DNA of 43,516 nt from an uncultured Lachnospiraceae bacterium (GCA_910579325.1 CAJTTU010000020.1:1-43516); one strand, 5' to 3'. Shown: positions 25,686 to 34,076, counted from the stretch's first letter. Numbers and translations are program-made. The notes: generated by a model not told the origin, from the letters alone.

Positions 25686-26441
25686 ATGGAAATGTCATTT
25701 TATGTCGGCGCGATCGGAGCCGATAATTGCCTGAATAAACTGAGCGTGGTTTCTAATAACCTGGCGAATGTAAACAATACCGGTTACAAGCCGAAGACGG
25801 CAGTGTTTTCCGAGTTGATTAATTACAACCTGAATGACGATATCGAGGCTGTGACAGAGCTGCAGGCCGGTGCGGGAATGCGGGTGCAGCGCACCTATAC
25901 TCCCTTTGAGGTTACCGCGTTCCATCAGACCGGAGATCTGCTGAACTATGCACTGGGCGAGAGAAATACTTTCTTCATGGTACAGGACACGGCTACCGGC
26001 GCAATCTCTTATACCAGAGACGGTAATTTCCATCGCGGCGAGATAGACGGCGTATTTTATCTGACGGCCAAGAATGGAAAACTGGTGCTGGATGAGAATC
26101 AGCAGCCGATAGAGCTTCTGATGCCCCGGACCGACGAGAACGGTCAGGTGATCGAGGAAGAGGACGAGCGGGTACAGGCTCAGCCGGGTATCGTTACCTT
26201 TAACCTGCCCAGCCGTCTGTTAAGTATCGGCGACAATGAGTATGTTCCTTCCGATGAGGGTGTGGAGCCGATTCCGGTGGAAAGCCCTTATCTGGAAACC
26301 GGCTATCTGGAGTCTTCCGGCGTGGACGTGGCCAGCGAATATGTGAAAATGATCGAGGCCCAGCGGGCGTTTACCTATGCTTTGAAGATGGTGCAGACTT
26401 CAGACGACACCGTGCAGACGGTTAACTCTCTGAGAGGATAG
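25686..26441 (+). CDS. flgG: Flagellar distal rod protein, FlgG family
   Basis: Second rod protein of the tandem pair, 251 residues. It carries the family N-terminus (LSVVSNNLANVNNTGYKPKT) and C-terminus (GYLESSGVDVASEYVKMIEAQRAFTYALKMVQTSDDTVQTVNSL). The central part (LGERNTFFMVQDTATG, YTRDGNFHRGEIDG) is more divergent than in its neighbour. It shares the GGCGAAGCGG and AATTGGAGGTAG leader elements with the upstream gene, so the two may be translated under common control. Confidence 0.85.
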   Translation: MEMSFYVGAIGADNCLNKLSVVSNNLANVNNTGYKPKTAVFSELINYNLNDDIEAVTELQAGAGMRVQRTYTPFEVTAFHQTGDLLNYALGERNTFFMVQDTATGAISYTRDGNFHRGEIDGVFYLTAKNGKLVLDENQQPIELLMPRTDENGQVIEEEDERVQAQPGIVTFNLPSRLLSIGDNEYVPSDEGVEPIPVESPYLETGYLESSGVDVASEYVKMIEAQRAFTYALKMVQTSDDTVQTVNSLRG

Positions 26442-26508
26442 TATAAGGGTAACAGCGCGAAAATAGTGGAACTGAAATTGGCGGAACTAAATTAGGAGGA
26501 CAGCATAG

Positions 26509-27129
26509 GTGGCGATAGAAAAATACAGTGATATGAATCTTCAGGAACTGGATATTATGAAAGAGATCGGCAGCATAGGCACCAGTCATGCGGCTACCTC
26601 TCTTTCCAAAATGCTTCAGAAGGAGGTCCGGATTACCATTCCCCGGGTCAGCGTCCTGAATTATCAGACGGCGCTCGATCAGACCGGAGATCCGGAGGAA
26701 ATTGTGGCTGCGACGCTGGTGAAGATGGACGGCGACGTGGATGGCCTGATGCTGTTCCTCTTCAATCTGCGTTTTGCCAACAGAATCCTGGAAAAATTTA
26801 TGGGAAAGACTTATGAAGGTCTGGAGGAAATGGATGAGCTTGGCGCGTCAGCTCTGACAGAAGTGGGAAATATTATCATCTGCTCTTATATCAATGCTTT
26901 CTCGCAGCTGGCGGGAATGGATATCCAGCTTTCCGTGCCCAGCTTTACCATCAACATGTTAGGCGGCATTCTGACTGTGCCCATGACCGAATGTGGGAAT
27001 GATACGGATCAGCTGATGTATTTTGACGCCGATTTCCTGATCGAAGGGGAAAAGATGAACGACTGGCTGCTGATGCTGGCTGACATCGCATCTTTAAATA
27101 GAATTTTGAGCAAATTAGGGGTTTCATAA
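26509..27129 (+). CDS. cheC: Chemotaxis protein CheC
   Basis: CheY-P phosphatase that also binds CheD in the adaptation system of Bacillus type. It has 206 residues and two homologous halves. The second active motif is intact (S114/E118/N121 in SALTEVGN). In the first, D15 and E19 are kept but the Asn is replaced by Ser (S22 in KEIGSIG). In characterised CheC the second site is the stronger, so activity is probably kept. The start is GTG at 26509 after AGGAGG. It is followed by cheD after 2 bases. Confidence 0.95.
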   Translation: MAIEKYSDMNLQELDIMKEIGSIGTSHAATSLSKMLQKEVRITIPRVSVLNYQTALDQTGDPEEIVAATLVKMDGDVDGLMLFLFNLRFANRILEKFMGKTYEGLEEMDELGASALTEVGNIIICSYINAFSQLAGMDIQLSVPSFTINMLGGILTVPMTECGNDTDQLMYFDADFLIEGEKMNDWLLMLADIASLNRILSKLGVS

Positions 27130-27131
27130 CG

Positions 27132-27617
27132 ATGTTTGATAGGGATCTTAAAGTTGGAATTGGCGATATGAAATTTGCCAGAAACGATGGTCGGGTCGTC
27201 ACATATGCACTGGGGTCGTGCATCGGCGTTACATTTTATGATCCGATGATTCGTCTGGGCGCGCTGCTTCATGTCATGCTGCCGAACAAAGGAGCGGGCG
27301 GAGATCAGAATCCTTTTAAATACGCGGACGCGGGCATTCGTGAAACATTGCGGAAGCTGACCGCTTTTGGTATGATGAAGTCAAGAACCGTGGTGAAGAT
27401 CGCCGGCGGAGCAAAAATGTTCGAGATCAGCGGAAAGGCAGATTTCGGAAATATCGGGCAGCGCAATGTTATGGTGGTCAAGCAGGTGTTAAGGGAGGAA
27501 GGCCTGCGGATTGCGGCGGAGGACACGGGCGGAACCTGCGCCAGAACCATGTTTCTGGACGTGGCCACCGGCAGCGTTATGATCAGAGCCGTGGGGAAAC
27601 CAGAGAGGTATTTGTAG
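27132..27617 (+). CDS. cheD: Chemoreceptor glutamine deamidase CheD
   Basis: Deamidates receptor glutamines and is drawn off receptors by CheC bound to CheY-P. It has 161 residues. The catalytic Cys and His are present with family spacing (C30 in LGSCIGV and H47 in LLHVMLP), and a Thr-rich segment (DTGGTCARTMFLD) follows. It has no strong ribosome site of its own and lies 2 bases after cheC, so it is probably translated by coupling. No receptor gene lies in this window. Confidence 0.96.
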   Translation: MFDRDLKVGIGDMKFARNDGRVVTYALGSCIGVTFYDPMIRLGALLHVMLPNKGAGGDQNPFKYADAGIRETLRKLTAFGMMKSRTVVKIAGGAKMFEISGKADFGNIGQRNVMVVKQVLREEGLRIAAEDTGGTCARTMFLDVATGSVMIRAVGKPERYL

Positions 27618-27638
27618 AGAAAGGGGCTGAAAAAAGCG

Positions 27639-28583
27639 ATGACAAACAATAAGGATAACAAAGGAATCTTGCTGGAATCGGGAACCAATGAGATCGAGGT
27701 TATGAAATTCAAGGTGCTGGGCGAATTTTACGGCATCAACGTGGCCAAGGTGCAGGAAATTATTATGAGCGACAAGGTGAAGCCAATGCCCCATTCTCAT
27801 CCTGCGGTGGAAGGTATTTTCAAGCCCAGAGAAACCCTGATCACCGTGATCAACCTGCCCTTTTACCTGACCGGGCAGACTGTGGAAAATGCGCCAAGAG
27901 ATCTGTTTATCGTAACTAATTTCAATAAGATGACGGTAGCGTTCCGGGTGCAGAGCATTGAGGGCATCAGCCGGATTTCCTGGAAGGATATTCAGAAACC
28001 GGATAAGACGCTGAATAACGGAGACGAGGGCGTGGCCACCGGTATCGCCCAGTGCGACGATCAGCTGGTGACGATTCTGGATTTTGAGAAGATCGTGGCT
28101 GAGATCGCACCTGAGACGACGATTCAGATTTCTGAGATCGACGAGATGGGAGACAGAGCGCTGTGTGACAGCCCTGTGGTGATCGCGGAGGATTCCATTC
28201 TGCTGCAGAAAATGATCGACGATTCTCTGGAGCGGGCCGGCTTTATGAACGTGACCAATTTCAACAACGGACAGGAAGCCTGGAACTACCTGCACGGTCT
28301 GCGTAACGACCCTGATTTATATAATAAAGTAAATATTATCATTACAGATATTGAGATGCCTGAGATGGATGGACATCGTCTGACCAAACTCATTAAGGAC
28401 GATCCCCGTCTGAAAAAAATTCCGGTGGTTATTTTCTCATCTCTGATCAATGAGCAGATGTACATTAAAGGAAGGGAGCTGGGAGCCAGCGAACAGCTGT
28501 CCAAGCCGGAGATCGGTCATCTGGTAGAGGTGATGGATAAACTGATCGCCAAGTTTAACGAGGAGTTAGGCCGGGAGGCGTAA
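27639..28583 (+). CDS. cheV: Chemotaxis coupling protein CheV (CheW plus receiver)
   Basis: Couples receptors to CheA and tunes the signal by phosphorylation. It has 314 residues. The CheW-like domain fills about 15-160 (VMKFKVLGEFYGINVAKVQEI, HPAVEGIFKPRETLITVINLP). The receiver domain is at about 185-310, with an acid pair replaced by ED (VIAEDS), phosphoacceptor Asp in IITDIEMP, and Lys in LSKPE. It lies with cheC and cheD, but cheA, cheB, cheR and cheW are absent from the window and must lie elsewhere. Confidence 0.96.
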   Translation: MTNNKDNKGILLESGTNEIEVMKFKVLGEFYGINVAKVQEIIMSDKVKPMPHSHPAVEGIFKPRETLITVINLPFYLTGQTVENAPRDLFIVTNFNKMTVAFRVQSIEGISRISWKDIQKPDKTLNNGDEGVATGIAQCDDQLVTILDFEKIVAEIAPETTIQISEIDEMGDRALCDSPVVIAEDSILLQKMIDDSLERAGFMNVTNFNNGQEAWNYLHGLRNDPDLYNKVNIIITDIEMPEMDGHRLTKLIKDDPRLKKIPVVIFSSLINEQMYIKGRELGASEQLSKPEIGHLVEVMDKLIAKFNEELGREA

Positions 28584-28624
28584 GACATACATACGAGCGG
28601 AATGAATATTGGGAGGGGAGCGCT

Positions 28625-29395
28625 TTGTCGACGATTATTACGGTATCAAATCAGAAAGGCGGGGTTGGGAAGACGACGACGTCCGCGGCTCTGGCTACGG
28701 GGTTGTATCTGGCCGGGAAGAGCGTGCTGGGGATAGACCTGGATCCCCAGGGGAATCTTGGCTTCTGCATGGGAATGCAAAGCGGCGCCAGCTACACGGT
28801 GCTGGACGCCTTAAAAGGTATAGTACCGATCAAAGAGGCAATTCAACCCACGAATTACGGCGATATTCTGCCCTCCGATATCACGCTGAGCAACGGTCTG
28901 AACGTGTCCGGAAAGCGGGAATGTATCCTGCGGGATACCATTGCCCCGGTCTTAAACCAGTATGATTATATTATTATCGATACGCCGCCGGCGCTGAATC
29001 TGCTGACGATTAACGCTTATACGGTGTCTGATTTTCTGATCATCCCCATGGGAAGCGATATCCTGAGCCTGGTGGGGCTGTCCCAGCTTAAGGAGACCAT
29101 AGACAGCGTAAAAAGCGGTCTGAATCCACGCCTCCGGGTGCTGGGCATTCTGCTGACCCGTTTCAATCCCAGAACGATCCTCTCACGGGATGTGCTGGAG
29201 ATGGCCGGGCAGCTGGCCGGCCAGATCGATTCGGTTGTTTTCGACACGAAAATTCGAAACGGCGTCGCCATTGCGGAAGCGCCTGCTCATGGGGAAAGTA
29301 TTTTTGAGTATGATCCCCGTTCCAAGGCTGTTCAGGACTATCAGGATTTCTTAAGCGAGATTGCCGGGAAAATCCATCTCGGGGAGGTGAAATAA
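28625..29395 (+). CDS. ParA/Soj-type partitioning ATPase in the flagellar locus
   Basis: Dimerising ATPase of the ParA family, 256 residues. The deviant Walker A is complete (KGGVGKTTT, with signature Lys at 11 and catalytic Lys at 16), followed by the A' motif IDLDPQGN (Asp 37 and 39) and Walker B IIIDTPP (Asp about 119). The C-terminal part is Soj-like (RTILSRDVLEMA, then IRNGVAIAEAPAHGESIFEYDPRSKAVQDY). It lacks the DQAxxLR N-terminus of FlhG and the amphipathic C-terminal helix of MinD, so it is not simply flhG. The start is TTG at 28625 after GGGAGGGG. Related stand-alone ParAs position chemoreceptor arrays or flagella in other bacteria; here the target is unknown. It is coupled to the next gene. 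Confidence 0.85.
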   Translation: MSTIITVSNQKGGVGKTTTSAALATGLYLAGKSVLGIDLDPQGNLGFCMGMQSGASYTVLDALKGIVPIKEAIQPTNYGDILPSDITLSNGLNVSGKRECILRDTIAPVLNQYDYIIIDTPPALNLLTINAYTVSDFLIIPMGSDILSLVGLSQLKETIDSVKSGLNPRLRVLGILLTRFNPRTILSRDVLEMAGQLAGQIDSVVFDTKIRNGVAIAEAPAHGESIFEYDPRSKAVQDYQDFLSEIAGKIHLGEVK

Positions 29396-29396
29396 A

Positions 29397-30353
29397 ATGC
29401 CCAGAAAATCAAATAAAACGTCATATGTAATGAATCTGATCACCAACGGAGAGGAAGAACAGAGTCAGGAAGGCCAGAGCGGGCAGTCTTTGCAGGATGA
29501 GCAGGGCGAACAGGCGGCGCAGGGCGGCGGACAGAATACTCTGGCAGCTCAGTCAGCCGTTCCGGGGGCGGCGCCGGAAGCGGAGATCAAAAAGATTGTC
29601 GTGGTGGACGAGGATCAGGAAAGCGAACGGCTTTCAGAGGAGATCAAAGGACAGCTGGAGTTACAGCTGGAGGCGGAACTGAAAGAGCGGACTGATGCAA
29701 AGCCGGAGGCAGAACAGACGCCGGAACAGCCTTTCCAGGAGACAGAAACAGCGGAACAGAAATCAACGGAGCCTGTCAACACGGCGGCAGATGCCAAAGA
29801 TGCAGCTCCTTCAGATACAGCAACAACAAAGACAGAGATTGTGGAGCCAACGATGGATACAGAGATGAATACAGTCCCGGAGACAGAGAATATCAATATG
29901 ACGGCAGAGCCGACAGCGGCAGAGCCGGAAAGCACGGCGGCAGAGCCGGCCGCAGCGGAGAATACGAATACGGCAGCGGAACAGGCCGCGGCGACAGAGA
30001 CCATACAGCCGGCCGCGGCGACAGAAAATTTGAATACGGCTACACAGCCCACACAGCCGTCCCAGCCCGGATACCGGATGGTGAACGTGATGGAGACGCT
30101 GGTGGCCCGTGTGGATCTGGATAAATATATCAAAGAATACGGCGTATGCCCCTGTCCCAGATGCCGCGCCGATGTCCATGCCCTGATTTTGACCTCCCTT
30201 CCGTCAAAATATGTGGTTATGGATGAAAACGCCATCAGCGTTATGCTGAACTATTACGAGAGCAGACGAAAAACAGATATTTTTACCGCTACGTTAAAAG
30301 CATGCCTGGAAGTAAAAGAACATCCCAGACATGACGGAGCGGCGGAGAAGTAG
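29397..30353 (+). CDS. ComFB-domain protein with long disordered N-terminal arm
   Basis: 318 residues, coupled to the ParA gene (one base after its stop, ribosome site GGGGAGGTGA inside it). Three parts are visible. A short basic tip (MPRKSNKTSYVMNLI) resembles the Lys/Arg-bearing peptides with which partners activate ParA ATPases. A linker of about 200 residues is very rich in Glu, Ala, Thr and Gln with degenerate AEPTAAEP-like repeats. The C-terminal domain from about 224 matches ComFB: MVNVMETLVARVDLDKYIKE, CPCPRC (Cys 251, 253, 256), LTSLPSKYVV and the closing helix. From memory, ComFB proteins have recently been described as cyclic dinucleotide receptors. The joint role with ParA is inference. 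Confidence 0.8.
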   Translation: MPRKSNKTSYVMNLITNGEEEQSQEGQSGQSLQDEQGEQAAQGGGQNTLAAQSAVPGAAPEAEIKKIVVVDEDQESERLSEEIKGQLELQLEAELKERTDAKPEAEQTPEQPFQETETAEQKSTEPVNTAADAKDAAPSDTATTKTEIVEPTMDTEMNTVPETENINMTAEPTAAEPESTAAEPAAAENTNTAAEQAAATETIQPAAATENLNTATQPTQPSQPGYRMVNVMETLVARVDLDKYIKEYGVCPCPRCRADVHALILTSLPSKYVVMDENAISVMLNYYESRRKTDIFTATLKACLEVKEHPRHDGAAEK

Positions 30354-30389
30354 AGAAGGGAAGAAGCTGATATTTAAACGAATGTGATG

Positions 30390-30448
30390 ATCCGGCAGGA
30401 TGTGTCCGTACCTAAAGGTATACTTTGCGACGGCACATTCTGCCGGAT
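30390..30448 (+). other. Large stem-loop downstream of the ComFB gene
   Basis: A 15-bp stem with one G-U pair joins 30390-30404 to 30434-30448, and a small TACC/GGTA hairpin sits in the loop. It begins 36 bases after the stop. Only a short T run follows, so it may be a terminator of the ParA unit or a structured regulatory RNA. Confidence 0.5.
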
Positions 30449-30475
30449 TTGTGAAAATTCGGCGTATTGCATTCG

Positions 30476-30519
30476 CGGATCGCAACAAAAGTTCACGATC
30501 CGTTTAAAAATGCCGATAT
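30476..30519 (+). promoter_or_regulatory. Inverted repeat and sigma-28-like -10 before fliD
   Basis: CGGATCG/CGATCCG (30476-30482 with 30496-30502) is a perfect inverted repeat with a 13-base spacer. Ten bases later comes GCCGATAT (30512-30519), a full match to the sigma-28 -10 box. No TAAA sits 15 bases upstream, so the -35 is weak. A third hairpin, GTCTGAAA/TTTCAGAC, pairs 30545-30552 with 30569-30576. Confidence 0.4.
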
Positions 30520-30692
30520 ATAAACATAGGATAAATCGGAGTATGTCTGAAAGAATGAAGGAACGAGTTTTCAGACGTGTTTCCTGACTGAAAGCGCCCG
30601 GAAGCCATATTTGGGACTATTGAGACGACGATGTCAGGCGCGCTTTTACAGAATTGGGAAACGCTCCATCTGAGGAAAGGAGCGGATATTAT

Positions 30693-33212
30693 ATGGCAAG
30701 CGTATCAGGAGCGACAAGCAGCTTGGGGAATACCAGTTTAAGAGGATTTGGCGGTCTGGCGTCCGGTATCGACAGAGATGAAATGATCGAAGCCATGACA
30801 TCGGGAACCCAGTCAAAGATCGATTCACAGAAAGGCAGTATGACCAAGCTGGAGTGGAAGCAGGAGGCATACCGCAGCGTTATTGATAAGATTATTGATA
30901 TAGAGGATGAGTATTTATCTTATGTTTCAGGATCCAACCTGAAGTCTTATAACCTGTTTGCAAAGAACATTATAGATGTGATCGGCGACAGCGATATCAC
31001 AAAATTTGTAAAGGCCAGCGGCACATCTTCATGGGTGGATAATCTGGCGATTCAGGCGGTAGAGAATCTGGCGTCGGCAGCGACCAGAATGTCGTCCGAT
31101 ATGGGTTCAAGCCCGATTCAGACAGGGATAACGAGTTTGGATCAGGAGGTTACGGTATCGAACCTTTCCGGGCGTCAGCTGATATTTGGCACCACGGGTT
31201 ATAAGGATGGTAAAGAGATTTTTAACAGCGTAGCAACCTTTACTTTTCCCACTACCTACACGGAGGAAGTGAACGGGGAAAAAATCACCAGAGATATTGA
31301 TTATACCACCGATGATTATGATGAATTAGCCAGACAGCTGAGTCTGGCAGGCAAAGATTTTAAAGTGGGCGATAATGGTCATCTTTCTTTCGAGTATCTT
31401 GACGGAAAGATGCAGATTAAGGTGCTGGACAAAGATAATAAAGAGCTGACTGATCCGGAGTACAAGGTTGCCAGCCGTTCTTCCGCTTTGGAAGCTCTGG
31501 GATTTGATAGGAGTAATCTGACTGATTCAGAGAAAAATGGCGGCATTAAGCTTAATCCGGATAATAAAAAGGATTTTGCAGATACCTGTACGACAACCAT
31601 GACGATGCAAAAGTATCTGGAAGGCAAGAAGCTGACTGTTTCCTACGGCGGTCAGACAAAGACCATCGATCTGTTAAAAGCGGGCGATAACGTTAAAGAT
31701 ATGAATGACCTGCAGGCGAAACTTCAGGAGCGTCTGGATAAGGCTTTTGGTAGAGGCAAGGTAACCGTTGATCAGGGTTCGGAAGGCCTGTCCTTTAAGG
31801 CGGCGGACGATCCTGACGGCAAAACGCAGACCCTGACGATTAATTCAGATAATGCGGAGCTGCGGAAAATTATCGGAATTGAGAAAAACGCTTCCAATAA
31901 ACTGAGCGTAGACGCCAGTCTCTGGAGTAACCGTGAGAAGTTTGGATTTACAGGATATGATGAAGACAGCGATGCAGATAAAGCAAGATTCCAGGAAGAA
32001 TTGAAAAATTTCACAATCAACGGAACCAAAATCGAAGGCATCACCGCCGACACAACGGTCAATGAACTGATAAAGCTGATCAATTCCAATAAGGAAGTAG
32101 GCGTAAAAGCTTCTTATATGAGCGGAAGCAATCAGCTCCTGCTGGTAGCGACAGAGACCGGTTCAGGAAGGCAGATTACTTTTGGCGATGAAACAGTCGG
32201 CGCCGACGGGAAGGTGGTAGAAGGAAATGGCGGCGTTGCAGCCAAGATCTTTGGAGGCGGGGCTATCGAAGACGGCAAAGATGCCAGAATCCTCGTCAGC
32301 TATGGCAACGGCGTTTCCCAGACCCTTACCAGCTCGACAAATACCTTTAATCTGGAGGGAATGAAGGTAACGGTTTCCGGGGAGTTTGGTTATAAGAAAG
32401 ATGAGGACGGAAAGATAATAGAGAAGGATGGACAGAAAGTACTCGACACCTCCCAGACCGTAACGTTCAGCGCGAAAGCCGACGTGGAAAAGACGACTGA
32501 AACGGTAAAGAAATTCTTCGAGGCCTTTAACGCCATGGTAGAAGAGGTGAACGGCCATGTAACGACCCGTCCGGACAGCGCCTATGGCCCTCTGACAGAG
32601 GCACAGAAGGAAGAAATGGATGAAAAGTCCATCGAGAACTGGGAGACCAAGGCCAAGCAGGGCATTCTCTTTGGCGACACCTCCATGAACGATTTCAGCG
32701 TCGCTCTCCAGAGAGTAATGGTAAATCTGATGAACAGCGGAATCTCCTACTCGGATCTGAAAGAGATCGGAATCGAGATGTCGGATAACGAAAAAGACGG
32801 CGGAAGGATTCTCTTTGACGAGGAGAAATTTAAGAAAGCTATGGAAAATGATCCTGAGCTGGTTTCGAATATTTTCACCGGCGGCGGCGACGTAAAGAAA
32901 GGACTGGCCTATGTGATAGAGGACACCCTGACGCCTTACGCTACCAGATACAGAAGCGATAATGCCGCTGCTCCCGGGGCTGCCGGTTCTTACGGCCGTC
33001 TGGTGGAGGAAGCCGGTTCCGAAAAGATGCCGATGTCCATATCTAAAAACTGGATCAATACGCAGCTGAAAGAAATGGAGAAAACGATCAATACATTAAA
33101 ATCCCGGCTGAAGACAGAGCAGGATCGGTATATCAAGCAGTTTACGACGATGGAATCGATGATCAATAAGTTTAATACGCAGGCCGGTTATCTGTCTCAG
33201 TTCCAGGGGTAA
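30693..33212 (+). CDS. fliD: Flagellar filament cap protein FliD
   Basis: Cap that sits on the filament tip and folds exported flagellin. It has 839 residues, clearly longer than the roughly 500 of Bacillus FliD. The N-terminus (LRGFGGLASGIDRDEMIEAM and SKIDSQKGSMTKLEWKQEAYRSVIDKI) and C-terminus (LKSRLKTEQDRYIKQFTTMESMINKFNTQAGYLSQF) are typical, so the extra length lies in the exposed middle domains. The ATG at 30693 follows AAAGGAG; an earlier in-frame start at 30654 lacks one. The 339 bases upstream contain three hairpins and a sigma-28-like -10. Confidence 0.93.
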   Translation: MASVSGATSSLGNTSLRGFGGLASGIDRDEMIEAMTSGTQSKIDSQKGSMTKLEWKQEAYRSVIDKIIDIEDEYLSYVSGSNLKSYNLFAKNIIDVIGDSDITKFVKASGTSSWVDNLAIQAVENLASAATRMSSDMGSSPIQTGITSLDQEVTVSNLSGRQLIFGTTGYKDGKEIFNSVATFTFPTTYTEEVNGEKITRDIDYTTDDYDELARQLSLAGKDFKVGDNGHLSFEYLDGKMQIKVLDKDNKELTDPEYKVASRSSALEALGFDRSNLTDSEKNGGIKLNPDNKKDFADTCTTTMTMQKYLEGKKLTVSYGGQTKTIDLLKAGDNVKDMNDLQAKLQERLDKAFGRGKVTVDQGSEGLSFKAADDPDGKTQTLTINSDNAELRKIIGIEKNASNKLSVDASLWSNREKFGFTGYDEDSDADKARFQEELKNFTINGTKIEGITADTTVNELIKLINSNKEVGVKASYMSGSNQLLLVATETGSGRQITFGDETVGADGKVVEGNGGVAAKIFGGGAIEDGKDARILVSYGNGVSQTLTSSTNTFNLEGMKVTVSGEFGYKKDEDGKIIEKDGQKVLDTSQTVTFSAKADVEKTTETVKKFFEAFNAMVEEVNGHVTTRPDSAYGPLTEAQKEEMDEKSIENWETKAKQGILFGDTSMNDFSVALQRVMVNLMNSGISYSDLKEIGIEMSDNEKDGGRILFDEEKFKKAMENDPELVSNIFTGGGDVKKGLAYVIEDTLTPYATRYRSDNAAAPGAAGSYGRLVEEAGSEKMPMSISKNWINTQLKEMEKTINTLKSRLKTEQDRYIKQFTTMESMINKFNTQAGYLSQFQG

Positions 33213-33237
33213 GAATCCAGACTGGGGATGAAACGAC

Positions 33238-33654
33238 ATGAATGAATTCCAGAAGTATAAAGAGGCAAGTATCTATTCCATGAGCGGCGCCGAGCTGCTG
33301 AAGATGCTGTATGACGAGGCTGTCAGCCGTCTGACAAAAGCAGAGATTGCTCTGGAAGATCAGGCGTATGATCTGTTTGACGACTGTCTGTTTCGGGTTT
33401 CCAGGATCGTCCGCTATCTGGACGATATCCTGGATATGCAGCAGCCTGTCAGCCGGGATCTGCGGCGGATTTATAATTACCTGATCCTGGACCTGAGTAA
33501 AGTGAAGGCGGGACGCGAGCATCAGAAAGAAGAAATTCCGCGTATTCGCAATATTCTTTCGGAACTGGGCGGAGCTTTTGACGAGGCCAGCAGGAAGGTC
33601 TCGAATATGCAGTCCATTGGCAGACAGATGCAGGAAAGAAGTATCCGCGGATGA
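33238..33654 (+). CDS. fliS: Flagellin export chaperone FliS
   Basis: Helical chaperone that binds the C-terminus of flagellin and prevents early polymerisation. It has 138 residues, beginning FQKYKEASIYSMSGAELLKMLYDEAVSRL, a typical FliS opening, with a further conserved helix (LFDDCLFRVSRIVRYLDDIL). It is placed directly after fliD, as in most bacteria, 25 bases downstream. Confidence 0.93.
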   Translation: MNEFQKYKEASIYSMSGAELLKMLYDEAVSRLTKAEIALEDQAYDLFDDCLFRVSRIVRYLDDILDMQQPVSRDLRRIYNYLILDLSKVKAGREHQKEEIPRIRNILSELGGAFDEASRKVSNMQSIGRQMQERSIRG

Positions 33655-33683
33655 GAAAACGTATAGAGTCAGGAGGCGGCGAT

Positions 33684-34070
33684 ATGGTACTGGATATGAC
33701 GGAAATAGAGATTTTACTGCAGCGACGGTATAACTGTCTCCGGGAGATCAGGCGCCTGACCCAGGAAATGCTCGATACGCTTTCCCGGGGAGATGAGGTT
33801 TCTTTATCTCTGATGCTGGATATGCGGGCGGAGGAGATTGAAAAATATGAGTTTTGCCAGGAAGAAATCTGGAAGAAAGCAGCGAGGGGTCCCCAGGAAT
33901 CCGAAGCGGTAAGACGGATTATGAATACAGATCCGGAAGAAGGACTTGCGGCGGCGGAACCGGAAGAACAGCTGGCATATCAGATACGTAAAAAAACAGT
34001 GGATTTGATCCCGGAGGTCCAGCAGCTGAATCAGCGGCTGGGTCTCCGGCTGAATGCCGGGCAGAAATGA
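33684..34070 (+). CDS. Small helical protein in the FliT position
   Basis: 128 residues from the ATG at 33684, which is 7 bases after AGGAGG. An ATG at 33651 overlaps the fliS stop but has no ribosome site. The protein is predicted almost all helical and is rich in Glu, Arg and Leu (EIEILLQRRYNCLREIRRLTQEML, then LMLDMRAEEIEKYEFCQEEIWKKA). Its size, helicity and place after fliD-fliS fit a FliT-like export chaperone for FliD, but no family signature is certain. Confidence 0.7.
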   Translation: MVLDMTEIEILLQRRYNCLREIRRLTQEMLDTLSRGDEVSLSLMLDMRAEEIEKYEFCQEEIWKKAARGPQESEAVRRIMNTDPEEGLAAAEPEEQLAYQIRKKTVDLIPEVQQLNQRLGLRLNAGQK

Positions 34071-34076
34071 AAGTAG

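Larger units (their letters stand above)
24714..26505 (+). repeat. Recurrent GCGGAACTAAA-type leader motif
   Basis: Short copies of GGAACT(A/G)AA occur in the gaps before flgF, flgG and cheC: at about 24716, 24732, 24838, 26468 and 26482, with a variant GGTACTGAATT near 25661. Before flgF and flgG the wider string GGCGAAGCGG is also shared, and each copy nearest a gene runs straight into the GGAGG ribosome site. Confidence 0.6.

Noticed and set aside
26442..26508. Operon break or insertion remnants between flgG and cheC
   Set aside because: There are no terminal inverted repeats, target duplications or transposase fragments here or anywhere in the window. The repeats are short leader motifs only.
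28625..29395. Calling the ParA gene flhG
   Set aside because: It lacks the DQAxxLR N-terminus and the C-terminal membrane helix and resembles Soj/ParA more closely; flhF is also absent next to it.
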